DNA of 58,794 nucleotides from Acidobacteriota bacterium (lineage in GTDB: Bacteria; Acidobacteriota; Thermoanaerobaculia; Multivoradales; Multivoraceae): NCBI GenBank assembly GCA_028877275.1, contig JAPPFP010000019.1, positions 1-58,794 of the forward strand, given 5' to 3'. Shown in pieces: positions 36,375-47,538 of this stretch (the first letter of the stretch is position 1; every line of letters begins with the position of its first letter). A program made the translations under genes and the position numbers. Below the pieces are notes generated by a model that was not told where the DNA came from, made no database searches, and was given only the letters and a program-made list of their open reading frames with translations.

Positions 36375-37856
36375 ATGGAAACGTCGGACTCCGGGGGTGG
36401 CACCCCCGCACTTGCCCTCACCTTCGACGATGTCCTCCTGGCCCCGGGCCTGTCGGAGGTGCATCCGAACGATGTTCGCCTCGGCACCCGCGTCACGCGC
36501 GGGATCGAGCTGAACATTCCCCTGGTCTCGGCCGCGATGGACACCGTGACCGAGGCCGAACTGGCGATCGCCCTGGCCCAGGAGGGCGGCATCGGGGTGA
36601 TCCACAAGAACCTCTCCATCGAAGCCCAGGCCACCGAGGTCGACCGGGTCAAACGCTCCGAGGCGGGAATGATCGTCAACCCGATCACCATCCGGCCCGA
36701 GCAGCGCATTCACGAGGCGCTGGACCTGATGGCCCGCTACAAGATCTCCGGCGTTCCGGTCACCGACCGCGACGGACACCTGGTGGGCATCCTGACCAAC
36801 CGCGATCTGCGGTTCGAGACGAACACCAGCCGTCCCGTATCGGAGCTGATGACGCACGAGAACCTGGTCACGGTTCCCCAGGGAACGACCCTGGATCAGG
36901 CCAAGGCCCAGCTCCATCAACACCGGATCGAGAAACTGCTGGTCGTGGACGACGACGGCAACCTGAAGGGCCTGATCACCGTCAAGGACATCCAGAAGAT
37001 GATGGAGTACCCGATCGCCTGCAAGGACGATCTGGGTCGGCTGCGAGTGGCGGCGGCGATCGGGACGGCCGGCAACTACCTGGAACGGGCGCAAGAGCTG
37101 GCCTCGGCCCAGGCCGACGTGCTCGTCGTCGACTCCTCTCACGCCCACAGTCGCGGTGTGCTCGACGCGGTGGAGCGTATCCGCGAGGCCCTTCCCGACG
37201 CTCAACTCCTGGTTGGAAACGTGGCGACCGCCGACGGCGCACGCGAACTCGCCGCACGCGGCGCGGACGGGATCAAGGTCGGCATCGGTCCGGGCAGCAT
37301 CTGCACGACCCGGGTCGTCACCGGCGCCGGCATGCCACAGGTGACGGCGATTCGCGACGCGGCCTCAGCGGCCGGGGATCTGCCGGTGGTCGCGGACGGC
37401 GGCATCCGCTTCTCGGGGGACCTGACGAAGGCGCTGGCCTGCGGCGCCCACAGCGTGATGGTCGGCTCGCTGCTCGCCGGGACCGAAGAGAGCCCCGGCG
37501 AGACGATCCTGTACCAGGGACGCAGCTACAAGGCCTACCGCGGAATGGGCTCGCTGTCCGCGATGGCCGAGGGCAGCGCCGACCGCTACTTTCAGTCCGA
37601 CGACCAGCCGCTGTCGAAGCTCGTGCCGGAAGGCATCGAGGGCATGGTGCCGCACAAGGGCAGCGTCCACCAGGTGATCGGCCAGCTCACCGGAGGGCTC
37701 CGCTCGGGCATGGGCCTCTCAGGCTGCGCCAGCGTCAGCGAACTCAGGACGGGGGCGCGCATGATCCGGGTCACCGCCGCCGGCCAGAAGGAAGGCCACG
37801 CCCACGACGTCGTGATCACGAAGGAAGCGCCCAACTACTGGGTCGACCGCAACTGA
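36375..37856 (+). CDS. guaB: IMP dehydrogenase
   Basis: This oxidises IMP to XMP, the committed step of GMP synthesis. It contains FDDVLLAPG, two CBS domains (about residues 95-215) and the active-site [18 protein letters not shown] with the catalytic cysteine near residue 310. A mobile flap RGMGSLSAM and the C-terminal LRSGMGLSG follow. The ATG at 36375 is preferred; a TTG 15 bases upstream is also in frame. Length 493 residues is standard. Confidence 0.96.
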   Translation: METSDSGGGTPALALTFDDVLLAPGLSEVHPNDVRLGTRVTRGIELNIPLVSAAMDTVTEAELAIALAQEGGIGVIHKNLSIEAQATEVDRVKRSEAGMIVNPITIRPEQRIHEALDLMARYKISGVPVTDRDGHLVGILTNRDLRFETNTSRPVSELMTHENLVTVPQGTTLDQAKAQLHQHRIEKLLVVDDDGNLKGLITVKDIQKMMEYPIACKDDLGRLRVAAAIGTAGNYLERAQELASAQADVLVVDSSHAHSRGVLDAVERIREALPDAQLLVGNVATADGARELAARGADGIKVGIGPGSICTTRVVTGAGMPQVTAIRDAASAAGDLPVVADGGIRFSGDLTKALACGAHSVMVGSLLAGTEESPGETILYQGRSYKAYRGMGSLSAMAEGSADRYFQSDDQPLSKLVPEGIEGMVPHKGSVHQVIGQLTGGLRSGMGLSGCASVSELRTGARMIRVTAAGQKEGHAHDVVITKEAPNYWVDRN

Positions 37857-37859
37857 GCG

Positions 37860-38068
37860 GTGGCGCCCCGCCCGTCCGGGGGGCCAGAGGGGGGGGCGGG
37901 CCCAGCGGCCGCTCCCGCTCAAGAAGAGAATGGGAGGGCGGCGCTCGCTCCACTCCGCTCGCTCCGGCAGGTCGTTGGTTTCCGGGCTGGCGCAGGAAGT
38001 CGCTCGCTTCGAGTCCGCTGGGACCGCCCCCCCCCTCTGGCCCCCCGGGCTGGCTGGACGGCATCGGT
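37860..38068. repeat. Palindromic repeat element, copy A
   Basis: An approximately 200-base intergenic element. Near-perfect inverted arms of about 33 bases lie at 37876-37908 and 38015-38048, differing by one base substitution and one run-length difference. The roughly 105-base core is homologous to copy B at 39350-39545 in the opposite orientation. Shared exact words include gtcgctcgcttcgag (37999-38013), cactccgctcgc (37951-37962) and atgggagg (37930-37937). It lies between guaB and the M24 peptidase. No transposase is encoded. Confidence 0.75.
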
Positions 38069-38089
38069 GTGGTGTGACTTCCGGTCCGC

Positions 38090-39319
38090 CTACCAGGCGC
38101 GGGGATCGAGATCGTAGGGCAGCGGCGTGAGGTTCGTCATGCCGGCCGCCGTGACGACGACGAGATCTTCGAGCCGCACTCCCCATCCGGCTTCCGGGTC
38201 GTAGAGCCCGGGCTCGATCGTCACTACGTCGCCGGCGCGGAGTTCGTCGGTACCCGGTCCGGTCTTTCGAAAACTCGGTAGCTCGTGCAGTTCGTAGCCG
38301 ACGCCATGGCCGAGCAGGTGGAAGTAGCCCGTCTGGGTACCGGGGTTCTTGTCCGGCACGGCGAAGCCCTCGTTCTCGAACAGGCGGCAGACGCGTTCGT
38401 GCAGGGTCCAGCCGCGCACACCGGGCCGAACGGCTTCGAGGCTCGCTTCAAGCGCCTCCAGCACGAGGCCGTGCGCTCGCACCAACTCCTCGGGCGGCTC
38501 TCCGACACAGAAGGTCCTCGTGCAGTCGGCGAACAGGAGGCCGCGAGGAAAGAGATCGACGACCACGGACTCGCCGGCACGCAGCACCCGGTCGGGGGTA
38601 CCGGTGCTGTGACCCGTTGCCCCCTCTTCCGCCGGGGCGACAATGGAACTCTCGGGCTGTTCCAGAGCGTGGGCAGCGAACACCTGCGCCGCGAGGGCCT
38701 TCATCCGGGCCACCGTCAGGCGCTCCTCGCCTAGCCAGAGTTCCTCTCCCTCCCGGACCGAACTCTCGACCAGCGCTCCCGCTACCGACCTGAAGGCAGC
38801 CACCGTGGTACGGGCAGCGGCAGCGATTCCCTCGATCTCCCTCTGTGTCTTTCTCCGTCGCAGCGCCAGCATGAGGCCCCGGCCGGAGGTGGGCTGCCAA
38901 TCCCCGTCCTCTAGCGCTCGAGCCAGTGCCAGGGCGGATCCCGCAGGCGGTCGCCCGGCGAGGACGACCTTGCCGACACTGGTTCCGGCGCGCTCAAAGG
39001 CCGAGTTCACCGCTGCCGCAAGGATCGCCTTGTGCGTCTTCCCTTCCCGGCGCAGGGTCTCCATCCCGAAGTCGGCGGGATGAACCAACTCAACACCCCC
39101 AGCCTCCGCCCGGGCCGCCTCTTCCCGCTCCATCGAGGTGAAGTACACGAGCCAGGCCCCACCGCCGTGCGCCACCACGCAGGCCTCTCCCAGCCGAGCA
39201 CCTCCGACGAACGGCTGAAGATCCGGGTCACGACTCGAACCCGCCAGGACGACGAGTGCCTCGGCGTTCTCCTCCGAAAGAAGAGCCCCCAGAAGCTCGC
39301 CGCGCGCCCAGGACATCAC
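38090..39319 (-). CDS. M24 family metallopeptidase (Xaa-Pro peptidase-like)
   Basis: A 409-residue pita-bread-fold peptidase of the aminopeptidase P/prolidase group. All five metal ligands are recognisable: VVVDLFP, ADCTRTF, HGVGYELHE, TIEPGLYD and RLEDLVV. The N-terminal 160 residues form the creatinase-like domain. It would cleave Xaa-Pro bonds in peptides, probably in the cytoplasm, as no signal peptide is seen. The gene is bracketed by two inverted copies of a palindromic repeat, 22 bases past its stop and about 30 bases before its start. Confidence 0.85.
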   Translation of the reverse strand: MMSWARGELLGALLSEENAEALVVLAGSSRDPDLQPFVGGARLGEACVVAHGGGAWLVYFTSMEREEAARAEAGGVELVHPADFGMETLRREGKTHKAILAAAVNSAFERAGTSVGKVVLAGRPPAGSALALARALEDGDWQPTSGRGLMLALRRRKTQREIEGIAAAARTTVAAFRSVAGALVESSVREGEELWLGEERLTVARMKALAAQVFAAHALEQPESSIVAPAEEGATGHSTGTPDRVLRAGESVVVDLFPRGLLFADCTRTFCVGEPPEELVRAHGLVLEALEASLEAVRPGVRGWTLHERVCRLFENEGFAVPDKNPGTQTGYFHLLGHGVGYELHELPSFRKTGPGTDELRAGDVVTIEPGLYDPEAGWGVRLEDLVVVTAAGMTNLTPLPYDLDPRAW

Positions 39320-39349
39320 GCCGAAGCGCCGCTACGGGCCCATCGTCCG

Positions 39350-39545
39350 ACAGCGTCCAGCCGTCCAGGGTCGCGTGGGGGTGGGTCCCAGCGGGCTCGA
39401 AGCGAGCGACGCGCAACGTCGCTGAAGAAACCGACGCCGGACCGAAGCGAGCGGAGTGAAGTGCGCGCAGACCTCCCATCCTCTCCGAGAGCGCGCACGT
39501 CCGCCGGGACCCGCCCCCACGCGGCCCTGGACGGCGGGTCCGAAC
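39350..39545. repeat. Palindromic repeat element, copy B
   Basis: The inverted partner of copy A. Its arms, 39361-39394 and 39501-39534, match with three mismatches in 34 bases. The core carries ctcgaagcgagcgac (39396-39410), gcgagcggagtg (39447-39458) and cctcccat (39472-39479), the reverse complements of the words in copy A. Arm sequences themselves have drifted between the copies (gtgggggt here, agaggggg there). It separates the M24 peptidase from trxA. Confidence 0.75.
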
Positions 39546-39574
39546 GGAGGAGGAGCAACACGCCGCCTGGACGC

Positions 39575-39904
39575 CTAGACGTGATCGTTCAGGAAGGCCT
39601 CGAACCGCATCTTCGGCGCGGCGCCGGTCATGCGGCCCAGGATCTCGCCATTCTTGAACAGGATGAAGTGCGGGATGCCCTGCACGCCGTAGCGAACGGC
39701 CACGTCCTGGGCGTGGTCGACATCGAGCTTGGCGATGCGGAGTCGCCCGTCGTACTCACCGGCCAGTTCGTCCAGGATCGGCGCCACCATCCGGCAAGGG
39801 CCGCACCAGGTCGCCCAGAAGTCGACCAGCACCGGAGTCTCCGACCCCAGTACCCGGTCCTCGAAGCTCTGGCTGTCCACGTTGAAGATCTGTTCGCTTG
39901 CCAT
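39575..39904 (-). CDS. trxA: Thioredoxin
   Basis: A 109-residue thioredoxin with WCGPC at residues 33-37, VDFWATWCGPCR, the buried LDVD strand and the cis-proline GIPHFILFKNGE. No signal peptide, so it acts in the cytoplasm as a general disulfide reductase. It starts 27 bases after the ribF stop. The redox loop and cis-Pro are canonical. Confidence 0.95.
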   Translation of the reverse strand: MASEQIFNVDSQSFEDRVLGSETPVLVDFWATWCGPCRMVAPILDELAGEYDGRLRIAKLDVDHAQDVAVRYGVQGIPHFILFKNGEILGRMTGAAPKMRFEAFLNDHV

Positions 39905-39931
39905 CGGTTCTGTTCCTCGTGTCAGGTGTCG

Positions 39932-40870
39932 TTAGTCCGTGCGTCGAAAATACTCCCGCGCGGCGTCGGCGTCGCGGCCGATCTGGGCGGAGAGGTCCAT
40001 CATCGACGAGAAGAGCTTCTCCTCCCGCAGGTGACGGCAGAACGAGAGGTGCACCTGCTCGCCGTACACGTCGCTTGAGAAGTCGAGAATGTGGCTCTCG
40101 ATGACCCGCCTGTAGTTCTCGTAGACGGTGGGCCGGGTGCCGATGTTCGTGACTGACCGGAAGGTCGCCTCGAAGCTCGGGAAGTAGACCTTCGTCACGT
40201 AAACCCCATTGTGGGGGCAGAGCTCGTTCTCCGGCGCCAGGTTGATCGTCGGCCAGCCGAGCCGCTGGCCCATGCGGTCACCCTGTGCGATCGTGCCCGT
40301 CATCGTGTACGGTCGGCCGAGAAGGGCGTTCGCCTCCTCGATTCGGCCGTCGAGGACGAGACTCCGGATGCGGCTGCTGGAAGCCCGCTCGCCGGCGGTC
40401 CGGACCTCGTCGATCTCCACCGCCGCGAAGCCGAGGGACGCGCCCATTTCCTTGAGCAGCGCGATGTTTCCCTCCCGCCGGCGGCCGAACGTGAAGTGAG
40501 AGCCGACGTAGAGCTCGGCGACCGCCAGCCTCCCGTGCAGGAAATCCCGGACGAACGTCCGCGCGCGGGTGTTCGAGAACTCGTGGGTGAAGCTGATCGT
40601 CAGCACGTAGTCCAGGCCCGCATCCCGCAGCAGATCCTCCTTCTGGGCCTGGGTCACAAGCCGGGGCGGCGCGTCGTCCGGACGGACGACACTCAGCGGA
40701 TGGGGGTCGAAGGTGATGACCGCCGAGGGCGCCCCGAGCTCGCGCGCGCGGCCCGTCACCATGTCGAGCACGCTCTGCTGCCCGATGTGTATGCCGTCGT
40801 AGTTGCCGATCGTCGCAATGACCCCGCGCGGCAACTCGGTCGAAGCCATGGCGTCGCGGATCGCCTGCAT
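39932..40870 (-). CDS. ribF: Bifunctional riboflavin kinase / FAD synthetase
   Basis: RibF makes FMN and FAD from riboflavin. The N-terminal nucleotidyltransferase half has TIGNYDGIHIGQQ and ITFDPHPLSV, and SSSRIRSLV follows. The C-terminal kinase half has GDRMGQRLGWPTINL and NGVYVTKVYF. The length of 312 residues matches the family. Its ATG overlaps the rimO stop by one base (TGATG), so translation is coupled. The pairing has no obvious metabolic reason. Confidence 0.93.
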   Translation of the reverse strand: MQAIRDAMASTELPRGVIATIGNYDGIHIGQQSVLDMVTGRARELGAPSAVITFDPHPLSVVRPDDAPPRLVTQAQKEDLLRDAGLDYVLTISFTHEFSNTRARTFVRDFLHGRLAVAELYVGSHFTFGRRREGNIALLKEMGASLGFAAVEIDEVRTAGERASSSRIRSLVLDGRIEEANALLGRPYTMTGTIAQGDRMGQRLGWPTINLAPENELCPHNGVYVTKVYFPSFEATFRSVTNIGTRPTVYENYRRVIESHILDFSSDVYGEQVHLSFCRHLREEKLFSSMMDLSAQIGRDADAAREYFRRTD

Positions 40871-42324
40871 CACGAACCCGCCTCCGCGGCCGGCTTCCCG
40901 GCCGTTGACGCAGGGGCGTCGAAGCCCACGATACGACCGACGGAGTCGTCGGCGAAGGCGTCGGTGATCTCCACGTCGACGATCCGGCCGGCCACGAGTT
41001 CGACGCGCAGCGGACCGTCTCCAGCCGCGTCGTTGATCAGGACGCGACCGTCGACCTCCGGCGCCAAGCCCTGGTGCCGTGCCTGGAGCAGGTGCTCGGT
41101 CTCTTCGCACGGCCCCTCGATCAGCATCGGCAGCGTCCTGCCGACGAGACGCGCGCGGCGTTCCAGTGCGAGACCCCGCTGCAACTCGAGCAGGCGCTCC
41201 CTCCGCTCCTCCGCGATCCCGCGCGGCACCTGGTCCGGCAGTGACGCCGACGGCGTATCGCTCTCGGGACTGTAGACGAACGCGCCCAGGTGGTCGAAGC
41301 GGACCTCGGAGACGAACCCGAGCAGCCGCTCGAACGCGGCTTCGTCCTCGCCGGGAAAGCCGACGATGAAGGTCGTCCGCAGGCTCATCTCCGGGTCTAG
41401 CTCTCGCGCCCGCTCGAAGATCCGGCGGTAGCGGTCGGCCGATCCGCCCCGGCGCATCGCCCGCAGCACCTCGCGGTCGCTGTGCTGCAGCGGCATGTCG
41501 AGGTAGGACGCCACCCGCGGCTCGCTCGCCATGAGTTGCAGCAGGGACTCGTCCAGCGTCGTCGGATAGGCGTAGAGGAACCGGATCCAGTCCGCGTCCG
41601 TCTCCGCGAGCAGAGCCTCCACCAGGCGCAGGAGACCGTGCCGGCCATATCCCAGATCCTCACCGTAGCGAGTCGTGTCCTGGGCTACCAGGACCAGTTC
41701 GCGGGCGCCCCGCTCGACCAGGTCCCGGGCCTCGAGGACCAGACTCTCGACCGGTCGGCTGCGCAGGCGTCCTCTCCACACCGGAATGGCGCAGAAGGTG
41801 CACGGGTTGTTACAGCCCTCGGCGACCTTGAGGTACGCATAGCCCCCGGTGGTCAACAGCCGGGAGTCGCGGTGGTCGAACACCAGGTGGGAGGCAGCCG
41901 GCTCGGGGGCCGGAGCGCCGCCGAGCCGCACCAGAGCGCCGACCTGCCTCAGCGAATCGAGATCGACGAAGCCGTCGATCTCCGGGATCTCCGTTGCGAG
42001 TTCCCTGCCGTAGCGATTGGCCATGCAGCCCGCGACCAGCACCTGCCGCACCGGCCCGCTGGCGTCCGCCTTGCGGGCGGCGGCGTCGAGAATGGCGTCG
42101 ATCGATTCCTCCCGGGCTTCGTCGATGAAGCCGCAGGTGTTCACGATGACCGTGTCGGCCCGGTCCAGGTCCGCGACCAGCTCGAACCCCTGACCGTCGA
42201 GAACTCCGAGCATGACCTCGCTGTCGACGTGGTTCTTCGCGCAGCCGAGGCTGACCAGACCGACACGGTGTCCGGCCGCGTCGGCCGGCGGACCGGCCTC
42301 CACCCTCCTCGCGGGGGTCGACAC
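40870..42324 (-). CDS. rimO: Ribosomal protein S12 methylthiotransferase RimO
   Basis: A radical-SAM enzyme that methylthiolates an aspartate of ribosomal protein S12. The UPF0004 domain begins VSLGCAKNHVDSE with cysteines at LGC, NTCGF and AGCM. The radical-SAM CxxxCxxC is CNNPCTFC in the middle. The C-terminal TRAM domain follows (RVLINDA). RimO is favoured over MiaB by the GCAKNHVDSE N-terminus. About 15 extra residues at the N-terminus precede the conserved start; a later start is possible. Confidence 0.93.
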   Translation of the reverse strand: MSTPARRVEAGPPADAAGHRVGLVSLGCAKNHVDSEVMLGVLDGQGFELVADLDRADTVIVNTCGFIDEAREESIDAILDAAARKADASGPVRQVLVAGCMANRYGRELATEIPEIDGFVDLDSLRQVGALVRLGGAPAPEPAASHLVFDHRDSRLLTTGGYAYLKVAEGCNNPCTFCAIPVWRGRLRSRPVESLVLEARDLVERGARELVLVAQDTTRYGEDLGYGRHGLLRLVEALLAETDADWIRFLYAYPTTLDESLLQLMASEPRVASYLDMPLQHSDREVLRAMRRGGSADRYRRIFERARELDPEMSLRTTFIVGFPGEDEAAFERLLGFVSEVRFDHLGAFVYSPESDTPSASLPDQVPRGIAEERRERLLELQRGLALERRARLVGRTLPMLIEGPCEETEHLLQARHQGLAPEVDGRVLINDAAGDGPLRVELVAGRIVDVEITDAFADDSVGRIVGFDAPASTAGKPAAEAGS

Positions 42325-42331
42325 TCTTCCC

Positions 42332-44203
42332 CTAGGAGGCGGCAGCCGCTGCCCGGCGCGGAGCCCGGCCCGAGGGATCGAGGTCGTCCAGGAGCTTCTC
42401 GCGGCCGATGTGCCGGCCTCCCATCACATCCTGCGCGGTGCGGTACTTCAGATCGTCTTCGTTGTGCCACAGCTCGCGGAAAAGCTGCTTCACCCGACGC
42501 CGCGACATCCGGCAGAAGAGGTCGCAGAGCGCCGCCGAGTGAGCTGCGTCCGCCGTGCCGGCCTGCTCCTCGGAATGGGCGCGGGAGACCGAGGCGGCCA
42601 TCGCGAACAGTTCGTTGACGACATCGACGAGCCGGAACAGGAACATCTGTCGACGCTCCATCTTCTCCCGGTAGACGAGCATTCCGTGGAAACTCTCGCG
42701 CGCCAGCTTGCGCGCTGCCCGATCGATGAAGCGGAGGTGCTTTCCGTACTTTCCGTACCCGGCGTAGCGGGGCCAGCGGCTCCAGGCCAGCCAGCGGGTC
42801 GGGTACCACCAGGCGTAGAACAGGCCGATCTTCGGCAACGCCAGGAGCTTGGCGCCCGTGCCCGCTCGCCGGTCGATCAGCGTGCCCGCCACCTGCAGGT
42901 GCTTGTCCACCGCCTCGCGGGCCATGATCAGGTGCATGATCTCGCTGGAGCCCTCGAAGATGCGGTTGATCCGGAAGTCCCGCATCATCCGTTCGATGCC
43001 GACCGGGTCCTCGCCGCGGTCCCGCAGGGACGATTCCGTCTCGTAGCCGCGGCCGCCACGGACCTGCATCGTCTCGTCGATGATCTGCCAGCCGCGCCAG
43101 GTGTTCCATTCCTTGCAGGCCGCACTCTCGAGTCGCAGGTCGAGCCGCTTGTCATTCGACATGTGGCTGGCCAGCTTGACGATCGCCTCCATGGCGAAGC
43201 CGTAGGCCGCGATGTCCGAGATCTTCTGCGCGATCGCCTCGTGCTTGCCAATCGGCACGCCCCACTGGATCCGGCTGCTGCCGAACTCACGCACCGCCTT
43301 GAGACAGTACTTGGCGGCGCCGACCGAGCTGTTCGGAATCGACAGCCGGCCGTCGTTCAGCGTCGTGAGGGCGATCTTGAGCCCCCTGCCCTCCTTGCCG
43401 ATCAGGTTCTCCTTGGGCACCTTCACGTTGTCGAAGGTGATGATGCCGTTGGCGAGGGCGTTGAGCCCCATGAAGTGGCAGCGGCGCTCGACCTCAACGC
43501 CCTCCCAGTCCGTCTCGACCACGAACGAACTGATCTTCTCCGTTTCCGGGTCCATCGCCATGACCACCAGCAGCTTCGCCTTCGTGCCGTTCGTGCACCA
43601 GAGCTTGGTGCCGTTCAGGACGTAGAAGTCGCCGTCGAGGACGCAGGATGTCGAGAGCCTTGCCGGGTCGGAACCGACCTCCGGCTCGGTCAGCGCGAAG
43701 GCGGAGATCTCGCCGGCGGCGCAGCGCGGCAGGTACTTCCGCTTCAGTTCCTCGGTGCCGAACAGGTTGACCGGTTGCGGTACGCCGATCGACTGGTGAG
43801 CCGAGAGCAGAGCGGTCAGGTTGCCGTCGAACGAGCCGATCAGTTCCATCACCTGGGCGTACTCGACCTGGTCGAAGCCGAGACCGCCGTACTCCGTCGG
43901 GATCTTCATGCCGAAGGCGCCGAGCCGCGCGAGACCGTCGATCACGTGGTCGGGGTAGTCCTCCGACACGTCGATCTCGACCGGATCGACCTCGTCGCGA
44001 AGGAAGTCCGTGAGGGCAGAGTAGAACGACTCGAACTCCGGCCTCCACTCGTCGCGGGAGGGATAGGGGCTGATCAGGTCGAAGCGGAAGTTGCCCAGGA
44101 AGAGCTCCTTCATGAAGGAAGGGTTCTTCCACTCCTTCTGGCGGGATTCCTCGGCGACCGCGCGGGCCTTCTCTTCGCTGACCTGAACCTGTTGCTGGCT
44201 CAT
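42332..44203 (-). CDS. Acyl-CoA dehydrogenase, VLCAD-like
   Basis: A 623-residue flavoprotein catalysing the first step of fatty-acid beta-oxidation. It has FGMKIPTEYGGLGF, ALTEPEVGSDPA, a VRGGRGYETES flavin-site block and the catalytic glutamate in RIFEGSSEIM. An extra C-terminal domain of about 150 residues places it with very-long-chain and ACAD9-type enzymes rather than the 380-residue short forms. The ATG at 44203 (MSQQQVQV) is chosen over an upstream frame extension into the hydantoinase gene. Partner electron-transfer flavoprotein genes are not in the window. Confidence 0.9.
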   Translation of the reverse strand: MSQQQVQVSEEKARAVAEESRQKEWKNPSFMKELFLGNFRFDLISPYPSRDEWRPEFESFYSALTDFLRDEVDPVEIDVSEDYPDHVIDGLARLGAFGMKIPTEYGGLGFDQVEYAQVMELIGSFDGNLTALLSAHQSIGVPQPVNLFGTEELKRKYLPRCAAGEISAFALTEPEVGSDPARLSTSCVLDGDFYVLNGTKLWCTNGTKAKLLVVMAMDPETEKISSFVVETDWEGVEVERRCHFMGLNALANGIITFDNVKVPKENLIGKEGRGLKIALTTLNDGRLSIPNSSVGAAKYCLKAVREFGSSRIQWGVPIGKHEAIAQKISDIAAYGFAMEAIVKLASHMSNDKRLDLRLESAACKEWNTWRGWQIIDETMQVRGGRGYETESSLRDRGEDPVGIERMMRDFRINRIFEGSSEIMHLIMAREAVDKHLQVAGTLIDRRAGTGAKLLALPKIGLFYAWWYPTRWLAWSRWPRYAGYGKYGKHLRFIDRAARKLARESFHGMLVYREKMERRQMFLFRLVDVVNELFAMAASVSRAHSEEQAGTADAAHSAALCDLFCRMSRRRVKQLFRELWHNEDDLKYRTAQDVMGGRHIGREKLLDDLDPSGRAPRRAAAAAS

Positions 44204-44268
44204 CGACTCGGCTCCTGTTTTCTGCTGACTGGCAAGGCCCGTCCGGATCTCCGCGACGGGCGCGCATT

Positions 44269-45813
44269 CTATCTGTTGCCCCAACCGCCGCCGCCCGGCG
44301 TCTCAAGCACCAGAAGGTCGCCGGGCATCACGTCCGCCTGGTCGACGGAGGCGAGTTCGCGAACGCCGCCGGCGGCACGCAGGATACGGGCGCGGCCGAC
44401 GGCGCCGCTCTCCCCGCCGTCGACGCCGTAGGGGCGCTCCACCCGGTGCTGACCGAGCACCGAAACCTGTTGCGGCACCAGGAACCGCAGCTCCCGGCGC
44501 AGCCCGTCGCCGCCGGGATAGCGGCCCGCCCCGCCCGATCCGCGCCGCACCGCGAACCGCTCGAGACGCACGGGATAGCGGTGCTCCAGCACCTCGGGGT
44601 CGGTGATGCGCGTGTTGGTCATGTGTGTATGGACTCCGCTGGCCCCGGCAAACCCGGGCCCGGCCCCGGCACCCCCACCGACCGTCTCGTAGTAGCCGAA
44701 CGTATCGTCGCCGAACAGGGTGTTGTTCATCGTTCCCTGCCCGCAGGCACTGAGTCCCAGCGCCTTGATCAGGGTGTCGACGACCCGCTGACTGGTCTCG
44801 ACGTTGCCGCCGACGACAGCCGGGCACAGCCTCGGATCGGCCGGGAACTCCGGGTTGAGCATGCCGCGCGGAATCACGATCTCGATCGGTTCGAGCAGTC
44901 CCTCGTTGAGCTGGAGCGGTACGCCGATCAGCAGCCGCAGCACGTAGATCGTGGCGCTCCGGACGATCGCCGGAGTGGCGTTGAGATTGCCACCGTGGAC
45001 CGGAGCGCTGCCGGTGAAGTCGATCCGCGCCGAACCGCGATCCACGGTCACGCCGACCTCGATCGGCGAACCGTCGTCCAGGCGTTCCCGTGCGTGGAAG
45101 GACTGGCGGCCGGTGCTCCGCACATGGTCCTCCAGCGCCGACCGCATGCGGTCGGCGGCGCGCGAGTAGAGGGCCGACATGTAGCGGCGGACCTCGTCCT
45201 CACCGGCGTCCGCGGCGAGCTGGCGGAGGGCGGCCACGCCGCGCCGGTTGGCGGCCACCGCCGCGCCCAGGTCGGCGAGGTTCTCGGCCACCGAACGGGA
45301 TGGCGCCGGCCCCCGGCTGAGCAGTGCCTCGATCCGCTCCCACTGCGGCTCCCCTCCCCGCACCAGATACTGCGGCGCGATGACCACACCCTCTTCAGCG
45401 AGGCTCCGAGCCTCGGGCGGCATCGAGCCCGGCCGGATGCCGCCCAGTTCAGCGTGGTGGGCCCGGTTGGCGACGTAGCCGAGCAGCCGGCCCTCCACCA
45501 GGACCGGAGAAATGACCGTGATGTCGGGAAGGTGGGATCCACCGTAGCCGGGGTGGTTGGTCACCGCGACGTCGCCGGCGCCGAGCTCGAGCTCCGCCGC
45601 GACCCGTCGCACGCACTCGCCGAGCGCGCCGAGGTGGACCGGAATGTGGGGCGCGTTGACTAGCAGCCGGCCTTCCGCGTCGAGCATCCCGCACGAGAAG
45701 TCGAGCCGCTCCTTGACGTTCACCGACATCGCCGTCCGCTGCAGCATGACGCCCATCTCGGACGCGATCGCGCCGAACCGGTTGCTGAACAGCTCGAGAC
45801 GGACGGGATCCAT
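44269..45813 (-). CDS. Hydantoinase B / oxoprolinase family protein
   Basis: A 514-residue HyuB-type subunit. The N-terminal [21 protein letters not shown] and [16 protein letters not shown] are diagnostic, with [16 protein letters not shown] and the C-terminal glycine-rich [19 protein letters not shown] block. HyuB normally acts with HyuA in ATP-dependent opening of hydantoin- or oxoproline-like rings. No HyuA is present beside it, so either the partner is elsewhere or this copy has another role. It is divergent from the acyl-CoA ligase gene. Confidence 0.88.
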   Translation of the reverse strand: MDPVRLELFSNRFGAIASEMGVMLQRTAMSVNVKERLDFSCGMLDAEGRLLVNAPHIPVHLGALGECVRRVAAELELGAGDVAVTNHPGYGGSHLPDITVISPVLVEGRLLGYVANRAHHAELGGIRPGSMPPEARSLAEEGVVIAPQYLVRGGEPQWERIEALLSRGPAPSRSVAENLADLGAAVAANRRGVAALRQLAADAGEDEVRRYMSALYSRAADRMRSALEDHVRSTGRQSFHARERLDDGSPIEVGVTVDRGSARIDFTGSAPVHGGNLNATPAIVRSATIYVLRLLIGVPLQLNEGLLEPIEIVIPRGMLNPEFPADPRLCPAVVGGNVETSQRVVDTLIKALGLSACGQGTMNNTLFGDDTFGYYETVGGGAGAGPGFAGASGVHTHMTNTRITDPEVLEHRYPVRLERFAVRRGSGGAGRYPGGDGLRRELRFLVPQQVSVLGQHRVERPYGVDGGESGAVGRARILRAAGGVRELASVDQADVMPGDLLVLETPGGGGWGNR

Positions 45814-45903
45814 CGGCGCAGTCTACGCGGGCCGTCGCCGAGTCGCTAAGGTACCGCTCCGGTAGCAACCGACCCGAGAACTCCCAGACCCTGGAGCGCC
45901 GCG

Positions 45904-47529
<1,626 letters not shown>

Positions 47530-47538
47530 TGCCGAGAC

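Noticed and set aside
39221..39240. A tRNA T-arm-like sequence (ggttcgagt as reverse complement)
   Set aside because: No acceptor stem or anticodon arm fits around it, and it lies inside the well-supported M24 peptidase gene.
42212..44431. A 739-codon open frame on the + strand
   Set aside because: Antisense to the acyl-CoA dehydrogenase gene, whose motifs are intact.
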